Positions 1 to 6,644 of a DNA stretch of 64,000 bases are shown in pieces (position 1 is the first letter of the stretch; the number at the start of each line of letters is the position of its first letter). Made by a program: the position numbers and the translations under genes. Origin of the DNA: Limnobacter olei (GTDB lineage Bacteria > Pseudomonadota > Gammaproteobacteria > Burkholderiales > Burkholderiaceae_B). Location: assembly GCF_029087225.1 (NCBI RefSeq), contig NZ_JARFJD010000009.1, forward strand, positions 1 to 64,000. The letters are read 5' to 3'. Below the pieces are notes generated by a model. The model did not search any database, had not been told where the DNA came from, and worked only from the letters and a program-made list of their open reading frames with translations.

Positions 1-567
1 TTTCAACCAGAATACGCATTTTCTGCTTTTTTCAACTTCAACCCAGTACCAGTTGTCATACTGACGCACCAAGACATCAGGTAGTTTTCTAACAACAGGA
101 TTTACAAACGTACTTCCGTTTTTCAGTAGTTCAAGCTCCGTAGTGACTTTACAGCCTTCAAGTAGTGCAGAAATGGCGATCTCTGTCGAGATACAACGAT
201 GCCTGTAGTAACTAAAGCTACGGTCACGCAATAGATCCTTTCCTGATCGTGCAGTGATCCCAATTTGATTCAACGTATCAGCACCCTTCTGTGACAACGC
301 GAATATCCAAGCGCCGTCTGGAGCTTTTGTTTGAAGGATGAATCCATTAGATTGCAGCGCACGTAGCGTTCGTTGTGCCATTCGAAGACCGCTTGCGGTC
401 GCCTGAGGTGGTTTTAAGCTTAGGGGAATGGTTGGCTTGCCCCGATGTGTTGGCAGCCAAACGAGCGCTGCTATGTCTCTGGTTCGTAGCCAGCCAAATC
501 TGTGAAGTAACTTCAAAACTTTTAATCGGTTCGAAATGGACTTCTTGTACGGATTGATTTTGTTCAA
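1..567 (-). CDS. Winged-helix plus nuclease-fold-like protein (replication-relaxation type), 3' end off window
   Basis: Minus-strand frame open from a TTG at 567 to the window edge (189 codons, no stop). I chose TTG because AGAGG lies 6 nt upstream and an in-frame stop (577-579) precludes an earlier start; no in-frame ATG occurs before 381. Residues ~9-35 (RLKVLKLLHRFGWLRTRDIA) and ~60-95 (RTLRALQSNGFI...SQKGADTL) look like a winged-helix DNA-binding domain. Near the end, LPDVLV followed by WYWVEVEKSRK resembles a PD-(D/E)xK-type nuclease core. Replication-relaxation and related mobile-element proteins share this layout; the match is by eye. It lies on the retron side of the tRNA-Asn att site, consistent with cargo or maintenance gene of an integrated element. 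Function unproven. Confidence 0.55.
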   Translation of the reverse strand, partial: MNKINPYKKSISNRLKVLKLLHRFGWLRTRDIAALVWLPTHRGKPTIPLSLKPPQATASGLRMAQRTLRALQSNGFILQTKAPDGAWIFALSQKGADTLNQIGITARSGKDLLRDRSFSYYRHRCISTEIAISALLEGCKVTTELELLKNGSTFVNPVVRKLPDVLVRQYDNWYWVEVEKSRKCVFWLK

Positions 568-571
568 TTGG

Positions 572-589
572 CACCTCTAAAAAGAGGTG
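572..589 (-). promoter_or_regulatory. Hairpin covering the ribosome binding site of the 1-567 gene
   Basis: CACCTCT (572-578) and AGAGGTG (583-589) are perfect 7-bp arms around AAAA. On the minus strand the downstream arm contains the AGAGG that is the likely ribosome binding site of the TTG start at 567, so the hairpin could block translation initiation. It lacks the T-tract of an intrinsic terminator. Confidence 0.45.
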
Positions 590-618
590 TAGATAGACTT
601 AATCGAGTTCGTACGGAT

Positions 619-963
619 GTTCGCCATTAGGCGAACTCACCGACGAACTGGCAAAGCAGGACGGTATCGCTCTTTTTCGCAGCTGAACGCTGCTTCAATC
701 GCTTGCCCTAGCTGGACGCAGGGCATACCTTTAATGAAGGTCGCCCTTTAGCCTCACCTGCGCTGGCGCAGCAGTTGAGGCGAGGGAAACCCAATCACGG
801 AGTGCGCTGGACGCGACTCCAACATATTCAGTCGTGCTGACCGCACGTGAATATTTGATTGGGTTTCCCTCGCCTACGGCAACGGGCGACGGGGCCTTGC
901 CCCCCGATTTCATAGCGTGCGGTGGGCCGCACTCTATCGGCTAGGGCCGCTAGCTGAAATCGG
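619..963. repeat. Dense array of consecutive perfect inverted repeats, including a three-way-junction motif
   Basis: This gap of about 400 bp has no convincing gene, but is almost wholly made of hairpins. Perfect arms: 619-625/630-636 (ATTA loop); 704-709/720-725; 751-756/776-781 enclosing 758-763/766-771; 779-797/856-874 (19 bp), enclosing two hairpins, 799-803/816-820 and 824-830/848-854 (itself holding 833-837/843-847); 891-895/899-903; 904-912/955-963 enclosing 917-922/927-932. The 19-bp stem with two inner hairpins forms a compact three-way junction with few unpaired bases. It could be a structured RNA 3' of the retron RT, a single-strand origin, an oriT or a recombination site; the sequence alone does not decide. 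Confidence 0.6.
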
Positions 964-982
964 CTCCCCCCATGGGTGCCAT

Positions 983-1918
983 TCAGTCCATCGGTGGTCT
1001 ACAAGGAATTTGTTTGTACTTCGTTAAAAGTCTTCGTTTGAACCCAGGTTCAATGCTTTCGACAAAAGCTATGTATCCTTGAAGTTGCTCAATTTGGTCT
1101 GTATCAAGTTTTCCATGAATAAAACTGCAACATAAGCTGTGGATTTTTCGTTTGAGTGATCTGCCCGTGCTGAGATTGCCCTCTGGAGTAATGTTGATCC
1201 CAGTTATAGTTCGACGTGACGCCTTAGATGCAAGAACAGTCTTATTATGATTTATCTTGATATTAGGATAATCAATTTTTTGTAAAGATAATTCCACTAA
1301 TCCTAAAATCTGATCTTTAGATATTGTTGACGGGCTTGAAAAGGTAAGGTCATCAGCGTATCTGGAATAAGTAAGATCGTTCTTCGAACAAAACTCTTGT
1401 AAATGCATGTCAAAGTCATACATTATTGAATTTGATATGAAAGGAGAGCTCGGAGCTCCTATGCACACACACAAGTCTCTGCTTCGCTGCTCACTCCATG
1501 TTAAGGCGTGACACAAAAATTTTATTTCTGTTTCGCTAATATTCTCGGGAAGATGACGTCGCAAATGTTTTTCAATATCAGAGAATTTTATAGAGTTAAA
1601 AAAGTTCTCGAAATCTAGCTTTAAAATTATATTATTACTTTTGTGTGCTTCGGCGTTATCTCTAATGGACTTTCCCTCTACATATGCCATGCAAGAAGAA
1701 CTAACTGGGAGATGTAATTTTAATATTTCGATCAGATGCCGTTGAACCATCTTCACTGCAACTGACGGTTGAGCTATTTTCCTCACGCCTTTGGTTTTCT
1801 TTGGAATTGTGAAGACTTTATATCGCAAGGGTGCAGTAATCATGACGCTTGCGACTTGGTTACTTAGCAAGCCAGTCTTTTTGCTTATCTCTTCGATTAT
1901 TGGAAATTCTTTGTTCAT
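983..1918 (-). CDS. Retron reverse transcriptase
   Basis: RNA-directed DNA polymerase of 311 residues, expected to copy part of a partner RNA into msDNA for anti-phage defence. Retron hallmarks are visible: NAEAH (motif X, NAxxH) at 88-92, LDFENFF with the first catalytic Asp at ~102, GAPSSPFISN at ~154-163, YADD at 187-190 with the catalytic Asp pair, and ITG (motif Y, VTG-like) at 238-240. Length fits retron RTs (~300-350). The ATG overlaps the stop of the upstream effector by 4 nt (ATGA), so the two are translationally coupled. The gene is clearly AT-richer than the chromosome to the right, supporting acquisition by transfer. Group II intron RTs are unlikely: no maturase or HNH domain is present. 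Confidence 0.92.
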   Translation of the reverse strand: MNKEFPIIEEISKKTGLLSNQVASVMITAPLRYKVFTIPKKTKGVRKIAQPSVAVKMVQRHLIEILKLHLPVSSSCMAYVEGKSIRDNAEAHKSNNIILKLDFENFFNSIKFSDIEKHLRRHLPENISETEIKFLCHALTWSEQRSRDLCVCIGAPSSPFISNSIMYDFDMHLQEFCSKNDLTYSRYADDLTFSSPSTISKDQILGLVELSLQKIDYPNIKINHNKTVLASKASRRTITGINITPEGNLSTGRSLKRKIHSLCCSFIHGKLDTDQIEQLQGYIAFVESIEPGFKRRLLTKYKQIPCRPPMD

Positions 1919-2871
1919 TGATCTTCCGTAATCGCTCGATAGCGTTTGTTATCAATCTTTTTCAACTCGTCAAGAATGGCAGCTTTTCTAGAAACGAAGT
2001 CAGTTTTCGAATCTTTGAAGGTTATGGTTGTATACTGTTGTTGAGCTATTTTCTTGTAGTACCGATGCTTTCCTTTGGCTTTCTTTGAGATAAATTCTAC
2101 TGATTCTAGTGTGAAAAGAAGTTGCTTGAGTCTATCCTCTTTGATCTCAATATCTAGCTTCTGAAGAGCGGTACGGATTTCATTAAGTTTTAAAACCCCA
2201 AAAAGATCAATGAGGTCAATAATCAAAAGCATTATATGCTTTTGATTATCTTTGTTAAAATCTGATTCAGATTCTTTTTTAAATCTGTTTTTTATCTCAG
2301 CTATAAGATCGTCTGCTATAGATTCAAGTTTTTTCGGGCAAAATACCAAGTTACTGCCATGTCTCTTATGCCAAGAATGACAATCCGAAGTGTTGTGGTA
2401 CAGTTTTTCTAGATGATCTATGAGACCGAGTTTTATAAAGCTTGGTGATGAGTAGTGTTCTTCATCTATGAACACAAGTAACTTTGAGCGGTGTACATCT
2501 GATGTGGCAAAAACACCTAATTCTGCGAGGCAGCCAGGAGACTCTAAAGGCAGGACTATAAGTGATGCGATTACAGCAAGGTCATTCTCGAAGGACAGAA
2601 GGTCTTTGTACGTAGCTTCTTGACCCCAGTTCTTGGTGTCTTCAGCAATTCGTATCTTTGAGCTGATGTCAGGATCACTAAACGCTCTTCTTCTTAGCAA
2701 ATCTCTCACTGACTTCAGCGGTGGTTCTGGGTTGCCTCGTGTATCGGTTTCAAAATCACCGCCGCATAGAAAAATTAGTCCTTCGTAAGAACGGATCCTA
2801 ACTTTCTCCCAGGCTATCGTAGATAGCACACGCTCAACAAGGTCTGAGCCTGTTTCGTTTGAATTAGTCAC
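1915..2871 (-). CDS. Retron effector: nucleoside-deoxyribosyltransferase-like domain plus C-terminal helix-turn-helix-like region
   Basis: About 318 residues from a GTG at 2871 (AGG 4 nt upstream). An ATG at 2919 is in frame, but its first 16 codons run through a perfect hairpin that is probably the retron RNA, so I reject it. Residues ~32-40 (LIFLCGGDF) and ~106-119 (LPLESPGCLAELG, with Glu110 and Glu117) match the nucleoside deoxyribosyltransferase-like fold of the Ec86/St85-type (type II-A) retron effectors. The C-terminal third is charged and helical with an aromatic tail (KGKHRYYKK), as expected of the winged-helix part of these effectors. In Ec86 the effector degrades nucleotides when phage disturbs the msDNA-RT complex. 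The order RNA, effector, RT is the same as in Ec86. Confidence 0.8.
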   Translation of the reverse strand: MTNSNETGSDLVERVLSTIAWEKVRIRSYEGLIFLCGGDFETDTRGNPEPPLKSVRDLLRRRAFSDPDISSKIRIAEDTKNWGQEATYKDLLSFENDLAVIASLIVLPLESPGCLAELGVFATSDVHRSKLLVFIDEEHYSSPSFIKLGLIDHLEKLYHNTSDCHSWHKRHGSNLVFCPKKLESIADDLIAEIKNRFKKESESDFNKDNQKHIMLLIIDLIDLFGVLKLNEIRTALQKLDIEIKEDRLKQLLFTLESVEFISKKAKGKHRYYKKIAQQQYTTITFKDSKTDFVSRKAAILDELKKIDNKRYRAITEDQ

Positions 2872-2880
2872 TTCACCTAA

Positions 2881-3133
2881 ATTGCGCAGCAATGCCGCGC
2901 AGGGTTTTTGAGGACACACCGCAGAAAAGACTGCGCGGCATTGCTGCGGTAGTAGTCACCAATTGTTGTATGTCTGGCTAAGCGCCCGACAATCTGAAAC
3001 CATAAAACAGATCGCGTAAAGTGGCTTGATATTAAATCAGTGTCTTTGACTAAGTCAAATATTTGAGTCGGTTCAGAAGTAAAATTTGGCTAGGGTTTCA
3101 GTGCCGTATTTTTCATTGCAGCATTGCTGCAAT
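2881..3133 (-). ncRNA. Candidate retron msr-msd RNA
   Basis: Sits directly upstream of the effector-RT pair on the same strand, where Ec86-type retrons carry their RNA. It contains an 18-bp perfect hairpin (885-902/931-948 of the 2 kb block, i.e. 2885-2902/2931-2948) with a 28-nt loop, a good msd candidate. Upstream are small msr-like stem-loops: TTTGAC/GTCAAA around 3043-3057 and ATCTG/CAGAT around 2990-3013. CTTAGCCAGA near 2970-2980 resembles the Ec86 branch-site context CTTAGCGAGA. A possible a1/a2 pair is the 10-mer GCAGCAATGC (3121-3130, minus strand) with GCATTGCTGC (2885-2895). Ends, branching G and true a1/a2 are unproven. Confidence 0.5.
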
Positions 3134-3138
3134 CAGAC

Positions 3139-3178
3139 GGTAAATAGCGGTAAACTGCGGTAAACGCAGGTAAACGGA
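3139..3178. repeat. Four direct repeats with exact 10-bp period (GGTAAA core)
   Basis: GGTAAA begins at 3139, 3149, 3159 and 3169; the repeat unit is roughly GCGGTAAACN. One helical turn per unit places every copy on the same DNA face, as in iterons or integrase/excisionase arm sites. It sits about 60 bp inside the tRNA-Asn att site, next to a 19-bp palindrome (3115-3133). The remainder up to 3236 shows no gene. Confidence 0.55.
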
Positions 3179-3236
3179 AATGCTTGATTTTTAAGCGTAT
3201 GCCCTTGAAAGCCCCGCCAGTGCTAGTGCTTGAATT

Positions 3237-3284
3237 GGACTGTTAATCCGCAGGTCCCTGGTTCGAGTCCAGGTCGGGGAGCCA
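3237..3284 (+). other. Attachment site: 3' half of tRNA-Asn(GTT), incomplete tRNA
   Basis: From GGAC at 3237 the sequence is the 3' part of a bacterial tRNA-Asn: anticodon GTT (3242-3244) in TGTTAAT, T-arm GGTTCGAGTCC, acceptor strand TCGGGGA, discriminator G and encoded CCA (282-284 of the block, 3282-3284). The 5' half is missing: in its place is a sequence without a D-arm, with only CCCCG at 3212-3216 resembling the 5' acceptor strand. This is the usual signature of a site-specific integration into the 3' end of a tRNA gene, this copy being the duplicated att end. The island lies to the left and the native flank (including the tRNA terminator) to the right. Confidence 0.75.
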
Positions 3285-3291
3285 AATACAG

Positions 3292-3323
3292 AAAGGCCTA
3301 CAGCGATGTAGGCCTTTTGCTTT
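3292..3323 (+). terminator. Intrinsic terminator, originally of the tRNA-Asn gene
   Basis: AAAGGCCTACA (3292-3302) and TGTAGGCCTTT (3307-3317) form an 11-bp stem with a GCGA loop, followed by a T-rich tail. Its place 8 nt after the tRNA CCA end suggests it is the native tRNA terminator. Confidence 0.8.
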
Positions 3324-3365
3324 CAGCTCCGTAATGCACGAATAGTTCCGCAATTCTTCATTTCT

Positions 3366-3803
3366 TTATTTCCCCGGCCTGAACGGTGGTGCTTTGGGAA
3401 ACTGAAATACACCTGCAGGAATTTCCGTCTCGGGTGCCTTCTCGCTGGTCCACACATGGGCCATGGGGTTGAACTCAAAGGGCGGCTCCAGTTTGTCTGC
3501 AGCTACACCCAACAGGCCAGTCAGCGCATCCACTGTGGCATAAACAAAATCGTTGCATTGGCTGCATCTTCGGTATTGCTTGGGTTTGCCTGAGCCGCCT
3601 GTCATGTCAACCGCTACAAACTCGCCTTGTGCACATTGTTCTTCGGCTTTAAAAAAAGCTGCTTTTGCATAAGTCATGCCGCTGACGGCTTGGCAATCCC
3701 GGCAGTGGCACACCAACTGTGCGACTGGCGCTTGGGAAAAGCGAATAGACAATTGACCACAGTGGCACTGTGCGCGAAAGGTGTTGTTCATCAAATTTCT
3801 CAT
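3366..3803 (-). CDS. GFA (CENP-V/glutathione-dependent formaldehyde-activating-like) family protein
   Basis: Small zinc-binding protein of 145 residues. CHCGQL (~13-18) and CHCRDCQ (~33-39) provide the conserved cysteines of the GFA/CENP-V fold, and CSQC (~82-85) the third cysteine pair. The family was named for glutathione-formaldehyde adducts, but most members have no proven activity, so substrate is unknown. Start is uncertain: ATG at 3803 or the in-frame ATG at 3791 (MNNTFRAQ); neither has a strong ribosome binding site. It is the first intact chromosomal gene right of the att site, and has no operon partner. Confidence 0.85.
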   Translation of the reverse strand: MRNLMNNTFRAQCHCGQLSIRFSQAPVAQLVCHCRDCQAVSGMTYAKAAFFKAEEQCAQGEFVAVDMTGGSGKPKQYRRCSQCNDFVYATVDALTGLLGVAADKLEPPFEFNPMAHVWTSEKAPETEIPAGVFQFPKAPPFRPGK

Positions 3804-4011
3804 AAAACGCAGTGTGGTGGGCTGTGCACCGTGAATTGCACCACAACGATACTAACCCAATCCGTGGGTAGTAAGAACATGGCCAGGTGTGCGCGGCCTT
3901 GGTGCACTTACCCGCAACTGTTGGGGCGGCTTTACATCACTTTACTGACGGCATGAAGCTTGCTGAGCATGCACAGATCAGGTTTGTATGTACATCAAAG
4001 AAGGATTCGCC

Positions 4012-5622
4012 ATGAAGTATTCTCCGCTTATTACTATGATGATGTTTGTGTTGTCGGCGTGCAGCGGAGGCTCTGATTCTTCGCCTCAAACTTCTACGCG
4101 CACCACTCAATCTGGGAACTCGCAGACTGTGACTGGGGAATTCAAGTTACTGGAGGCGACGATTGACGATGTTCACAAGGCTTTTGCAGGTCAATTAATT
4201 CAGGAGGACGGTACGGCGCTGACCTGTGTAGAACTGGCAAACCTTTATGTCAATCGTATTTCGGCACTGGACACGGCAATCATTCCTGCTGCAGGCGGAT
4301 TGCCTTTGAATTCCATGGTGTCGATCAACCCTTTGCTTCAAGAGCAGGCACAGGCGCTTGACGATGCGTACGCTCAACAAGGTTTGACTGGTCCGCTGCA
4401 TTGCGTGCCGGTGATTCTGAAAGATCTCTATGACACCAAAGAGTTTCCAACCACAGCGGCCAGCGCTACCTTACAAGGTTCGCAGCCACCCGATGATGCG
4501 TTTACAGTGAAGCGAATGCGTGAGCACGGCGCATTGATTCTGGGCAAGGCGTCGATGACGGAATTCGCCTACTTTACACAAAGCTACAACACGCAAACTT
4601 TCCGCATTGGCACACCATATGACACCACGCGAGATGCGGGCGGGTCTTCGGGGGGCACTGGTGCTTCGATTGCGGCCAACTTTGGTTTGGTGGGTACAGG
4701 ATCAGACACTTGCGCTTCGGTGCGCCTTCCACCGAGCAACAATTCTTTGGTGGGGGTGCGCAGCACGGTGGGTTTGGTCTCGCAAGATGGCTTGGTGCCC
4801 CTTTCGCATACTTTGGATGTGGGTGGTCCGATGACGAGAACGGTGCGCGATGCTGCGCTGCTTCTGGATGCCATGGCCGGTGTCGATCCTGCAGATGCAA
4901 AAACATTGGACGCGACGCGTGTACAGCCGCAGACCTACACAGCCTTTTTGGATGCGGGGGCCTTGAAAGGCAAAAGATTGGGTGTACTCAGAAGTTATGG
5001 TGGAACAGATGCAATTGGCACAGACCCTGCGGTTGTGGCTACGTTCTCACAAGCTTTGCTTGACCTGCAGGCTGCTGGTGCCACGTTGGTGGATCCGATC
5101 GACTTGCCTGAATTCGAGTCACTCTCGATTCTGCTGATTCCGCGCGAGTTTGCAGATCATCTTGATGAGTATCTGGCCAGTTTCAACGCGCCGCATCCTG
5201 ACACACAGTCGATATTTCTTAGTGGCCGCGCTCACCCCGTGATCCAGGCATTGATTGGCGCGTCGTTGGCACTTCGCGATACCGAGTCGGCAGGCTATCA
5301 GCAAACACTGGCCCGACGGGTTGAGCTGCGCAAGTATGTAGAAGATTTCATGAATGAAAACAAGCTTGATGCATTGGTGTACCCACCCGTGTTGCGTCCC
5401 GCAATGGAAACTGGAATGACTCAAGGTGACAATTGTGAGTTCGGGTCAACCACCGGATTGCCTTCGATTGTTGTACCTGCAGGTTTCTCGGAGGATAACA
5501 GGCCGCGTCCCGTGGGGGTCGAGTTTTTAGGAAGGCGCTGGGATGAAGGTACGCTGTTCGGTCTGGCCTACGCTTATGAACAAAAAACAATGCATCGCAG
5601 GCCTCCCGCTTTTTATCGATAA
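4012..5622 (+). CDS. Amidase signature family hydrolase, predicted lipoprotein
   Basis: 536 residues from the ATG at 4012, preferred over 3988 because AAGGA lies 6 nt upstream and a lipoprotein signal follows at once (MKYSPLITMMMFVLSAC, lipobox LSAC). The Ser-cisSer-Lys catalytic set is visible: Lys in VILKDLYDTK (~136), cis-Ser in AGGSSGG (~208) and nucleophile Ser in GSDTCASVR (~235). The last deviates from the usual GSDTGGSIR (CA for GG), so the oxyanion region may differ. Hydrolyses an amide in the envelope; substrate unknown. Such exported amidases are found alone, and here no operon partner is seen. Confidence 0.9.
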   Translation: MKYSPLITMMMFVLSACSGGSDSSPQTSTRTTQSGNSQTVTGEFKLLEATIDDVHKAFAGQLIQEDGTALTCVELANLYVNRISALDTAIIPAAGGLPLNSMVSINPLLQEQAQALDDAYAQQGLTGPLHCVPVILKDLYDTKEFPTTAASATLQGSQPPDDAFTVKRMREHGALILGKASMTEFAYFTQSYNTQTFRIGTPYDTTRDAGGSSGGTGASIAANFGLVGTGSDTCASVRLPPSNNSLVGVRSTVGLVSQDGLVPLSHTLDVGGPMTRTVRDAALLLDAMAGVDPADAKTLDATRVQPQTYTAFLDAGALKGKRLGVLRSYGGTDAIGTDPAVVATFSQALLDLQAAGATLVDPIDLPEFESLSILLIPREFADHLDEYLASFNAPHPDTQSIFLSGRAHPVIQALIGASLALRDTESAGYQQTLARRVELRKYVEDFMNENKLDALVYPPVLRPAMETGMTQGDNCEFGSTTGLPSIVVPAGFSEDNRPRPVGVEFLGRRWDEGTLFGLAYAYEQKTMHRRPPAFYR

Positions 5623-5645
5623 GCAGATTGATCTTGATGGCGCTG

Positions 5646-6542
5646 CTACGCCACTAACTGCCTGAATTGCGCAGTGGCGTAACTGGCCACTGGCGAGCGC
5701 ACGCGATTGCCCAGGCTGACGATTGAAATATTCGAGAACAGTTTTGGAAAGTCGCTGATGTCCAACATCACAAGTTGCTGTTTGTCTATCCATGGTTTCG
5801 CGGCCAGGTCTGTAGATGCCACCACCGTGTTGGTGTTCACCGCCAGTTGATGCAACAAATTCACGTCGTCACATTCCAGTGCCAGTTGTGGCAGGTTTCG
5901 ATTACTTTGTTGAAGCAATTGCCCCAGGCCAGCCTTGAGTGGATCAGGCAACTTCACTGAGGCAATGCCGTATTCCCATGCTTGCTCAAAAGTGTGTTTG
6001 CCCTTGGCCAGTGGATGACCACACCGTGCATACAAGTGGCCATACTGCCGCATCAATGGTTCGATTTGCAGGAAGGGCACGGTACCAATGTCGCCGGTGT
6101 CAGCGACAAAAAACTCAATTTCCTCTCGCACCAGCATCGCAAGTAATTCCGCAGGGCTTGCAATCTCTGTTTGAAGGGCGACTTTTGGATATGCGTTGCG
6201 GATGTTTTCAATGACACTGCGCGCCAGTGTGGCGCAGGGAAAAGGGCCTACACCAAAGGCGAGTTCACCCACTTCGCCTCGCTGGTACAAATGGATGTCG
6301 CGTTGAACAGCGCGTGCTTCCAGTATCAACTGCCGGGCGCGGTCAATCAAAAACTGGCCGGCTGGTGTGGGGCGTATTTCACCACTTTTGCGTTCAAACA
6401 GAATCAGGTTGGTTTGCCGTTCCAGTGCCTGAATGCTGCGGCTAAACGCCGGTTGGCTAAGGTGGACTTTGTCAGCGGCTTTGGCGAAATGTCGGGTGTC
6501 GTCAAGCGCCAGCAAGTGCTCAAGCTGGTTGAGGTTCATCAT
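5646..6542 (-). CDS. LysR family transcriptional regulator
   Basis: 298 residues. The N-terminal winged helix is typical (NLNQLEHLLALDDTRHFAKAA, then VHLSQPAFSRSIQALE), followed by a substrate-binding domain of periplasmic-binding-protein fold. Divergent from the membrane hydroxylase gene at 6645, with a T-N11-A palindrome (6548-6562) in between, so it most likely controls that gene and itself. Two consecutive ATGs (6542 and 6539) are possible starts. The ligand is unknown. Confidence 0.92.
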   Translation of the reverse strand: MMNLNQLEHLLALDDTRHFAKAADKVHLSQPAFSRSIQALERQTNLILFERKSGEIRPTPAGQFLIDRARQLILEARAVQRDIHLYQRGEVGELAFGVGPFPCATLARSVIENIRNAYPKVALQTEIASPAELLAMLVREEIEFFVADTGDIGTVPFLQIEPLMRQYGHLYARCGHPLAKGKHTFEQAWEYGIASVKLPDPLKAGLGQLLQQSNRNLPQLALECDDVNLLHQLAVNTNTVVASTDLAAKPWIDKQQLVMLDISDFPKLFSNISIVSLGNRVRSPVASYATAQFRQLVA

Positions 6543-6547
6543 TGTTA

Positions 6548-6562
6548 ATGCACTGGTTGCAT
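6548..6562. promoter_or_regulatory. Candidate LysR-type operator
   Basis: ATGCACTGGTTGCAT is a 15-bp interrupted palindrome with the T-N11-A form (T549, A561 of the block) typical of LysR sites. It lies 6 nt upstream of the LysR start, in the divergent promoter region. Confidence 0.5.
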
Positions 6563-6644
6563 TGAAAGTTCACTGATTATGCATTGGACGTATTCCTTGC
6601 ACAAGGGTAAATTCTGCCCATGGTCGAATCAACGGAGACACCAG

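Noticed and set aside
347-574. 75-codon ATG frame on the minus strand
   Set aside because: It is out of frame with the clearly protein-like frame running from 567 to the window edge and has no recognisable sequence.
2872-2919. Longer effector start at the ATG at 2919
   Set aside because: These codons lie in the arms and loop of an 18-bp perfect hairpin; the GTG at 2871 with AGG upstream is a better start.
3139-3178. CRISPR-like repeat array
   Set aside because: Units are 10 bp with no spacers; it is a short tandem array, not a CRISPR.
3209-3284. Intact tRNA-Asn
   Set aside because: Only the anticodon arm, T-arm and 3' acceptor strand match; the D-arm is missing and acceptor positions 1 and 7 do not pair.
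5647-5681. Terminator for the amidase and LysR genes
   Set aside because: TACGCCACT/AGTGGCGTA are good arms, but the loop is 17 nt, there is no T-run and the arms lie in the LysR coding end.
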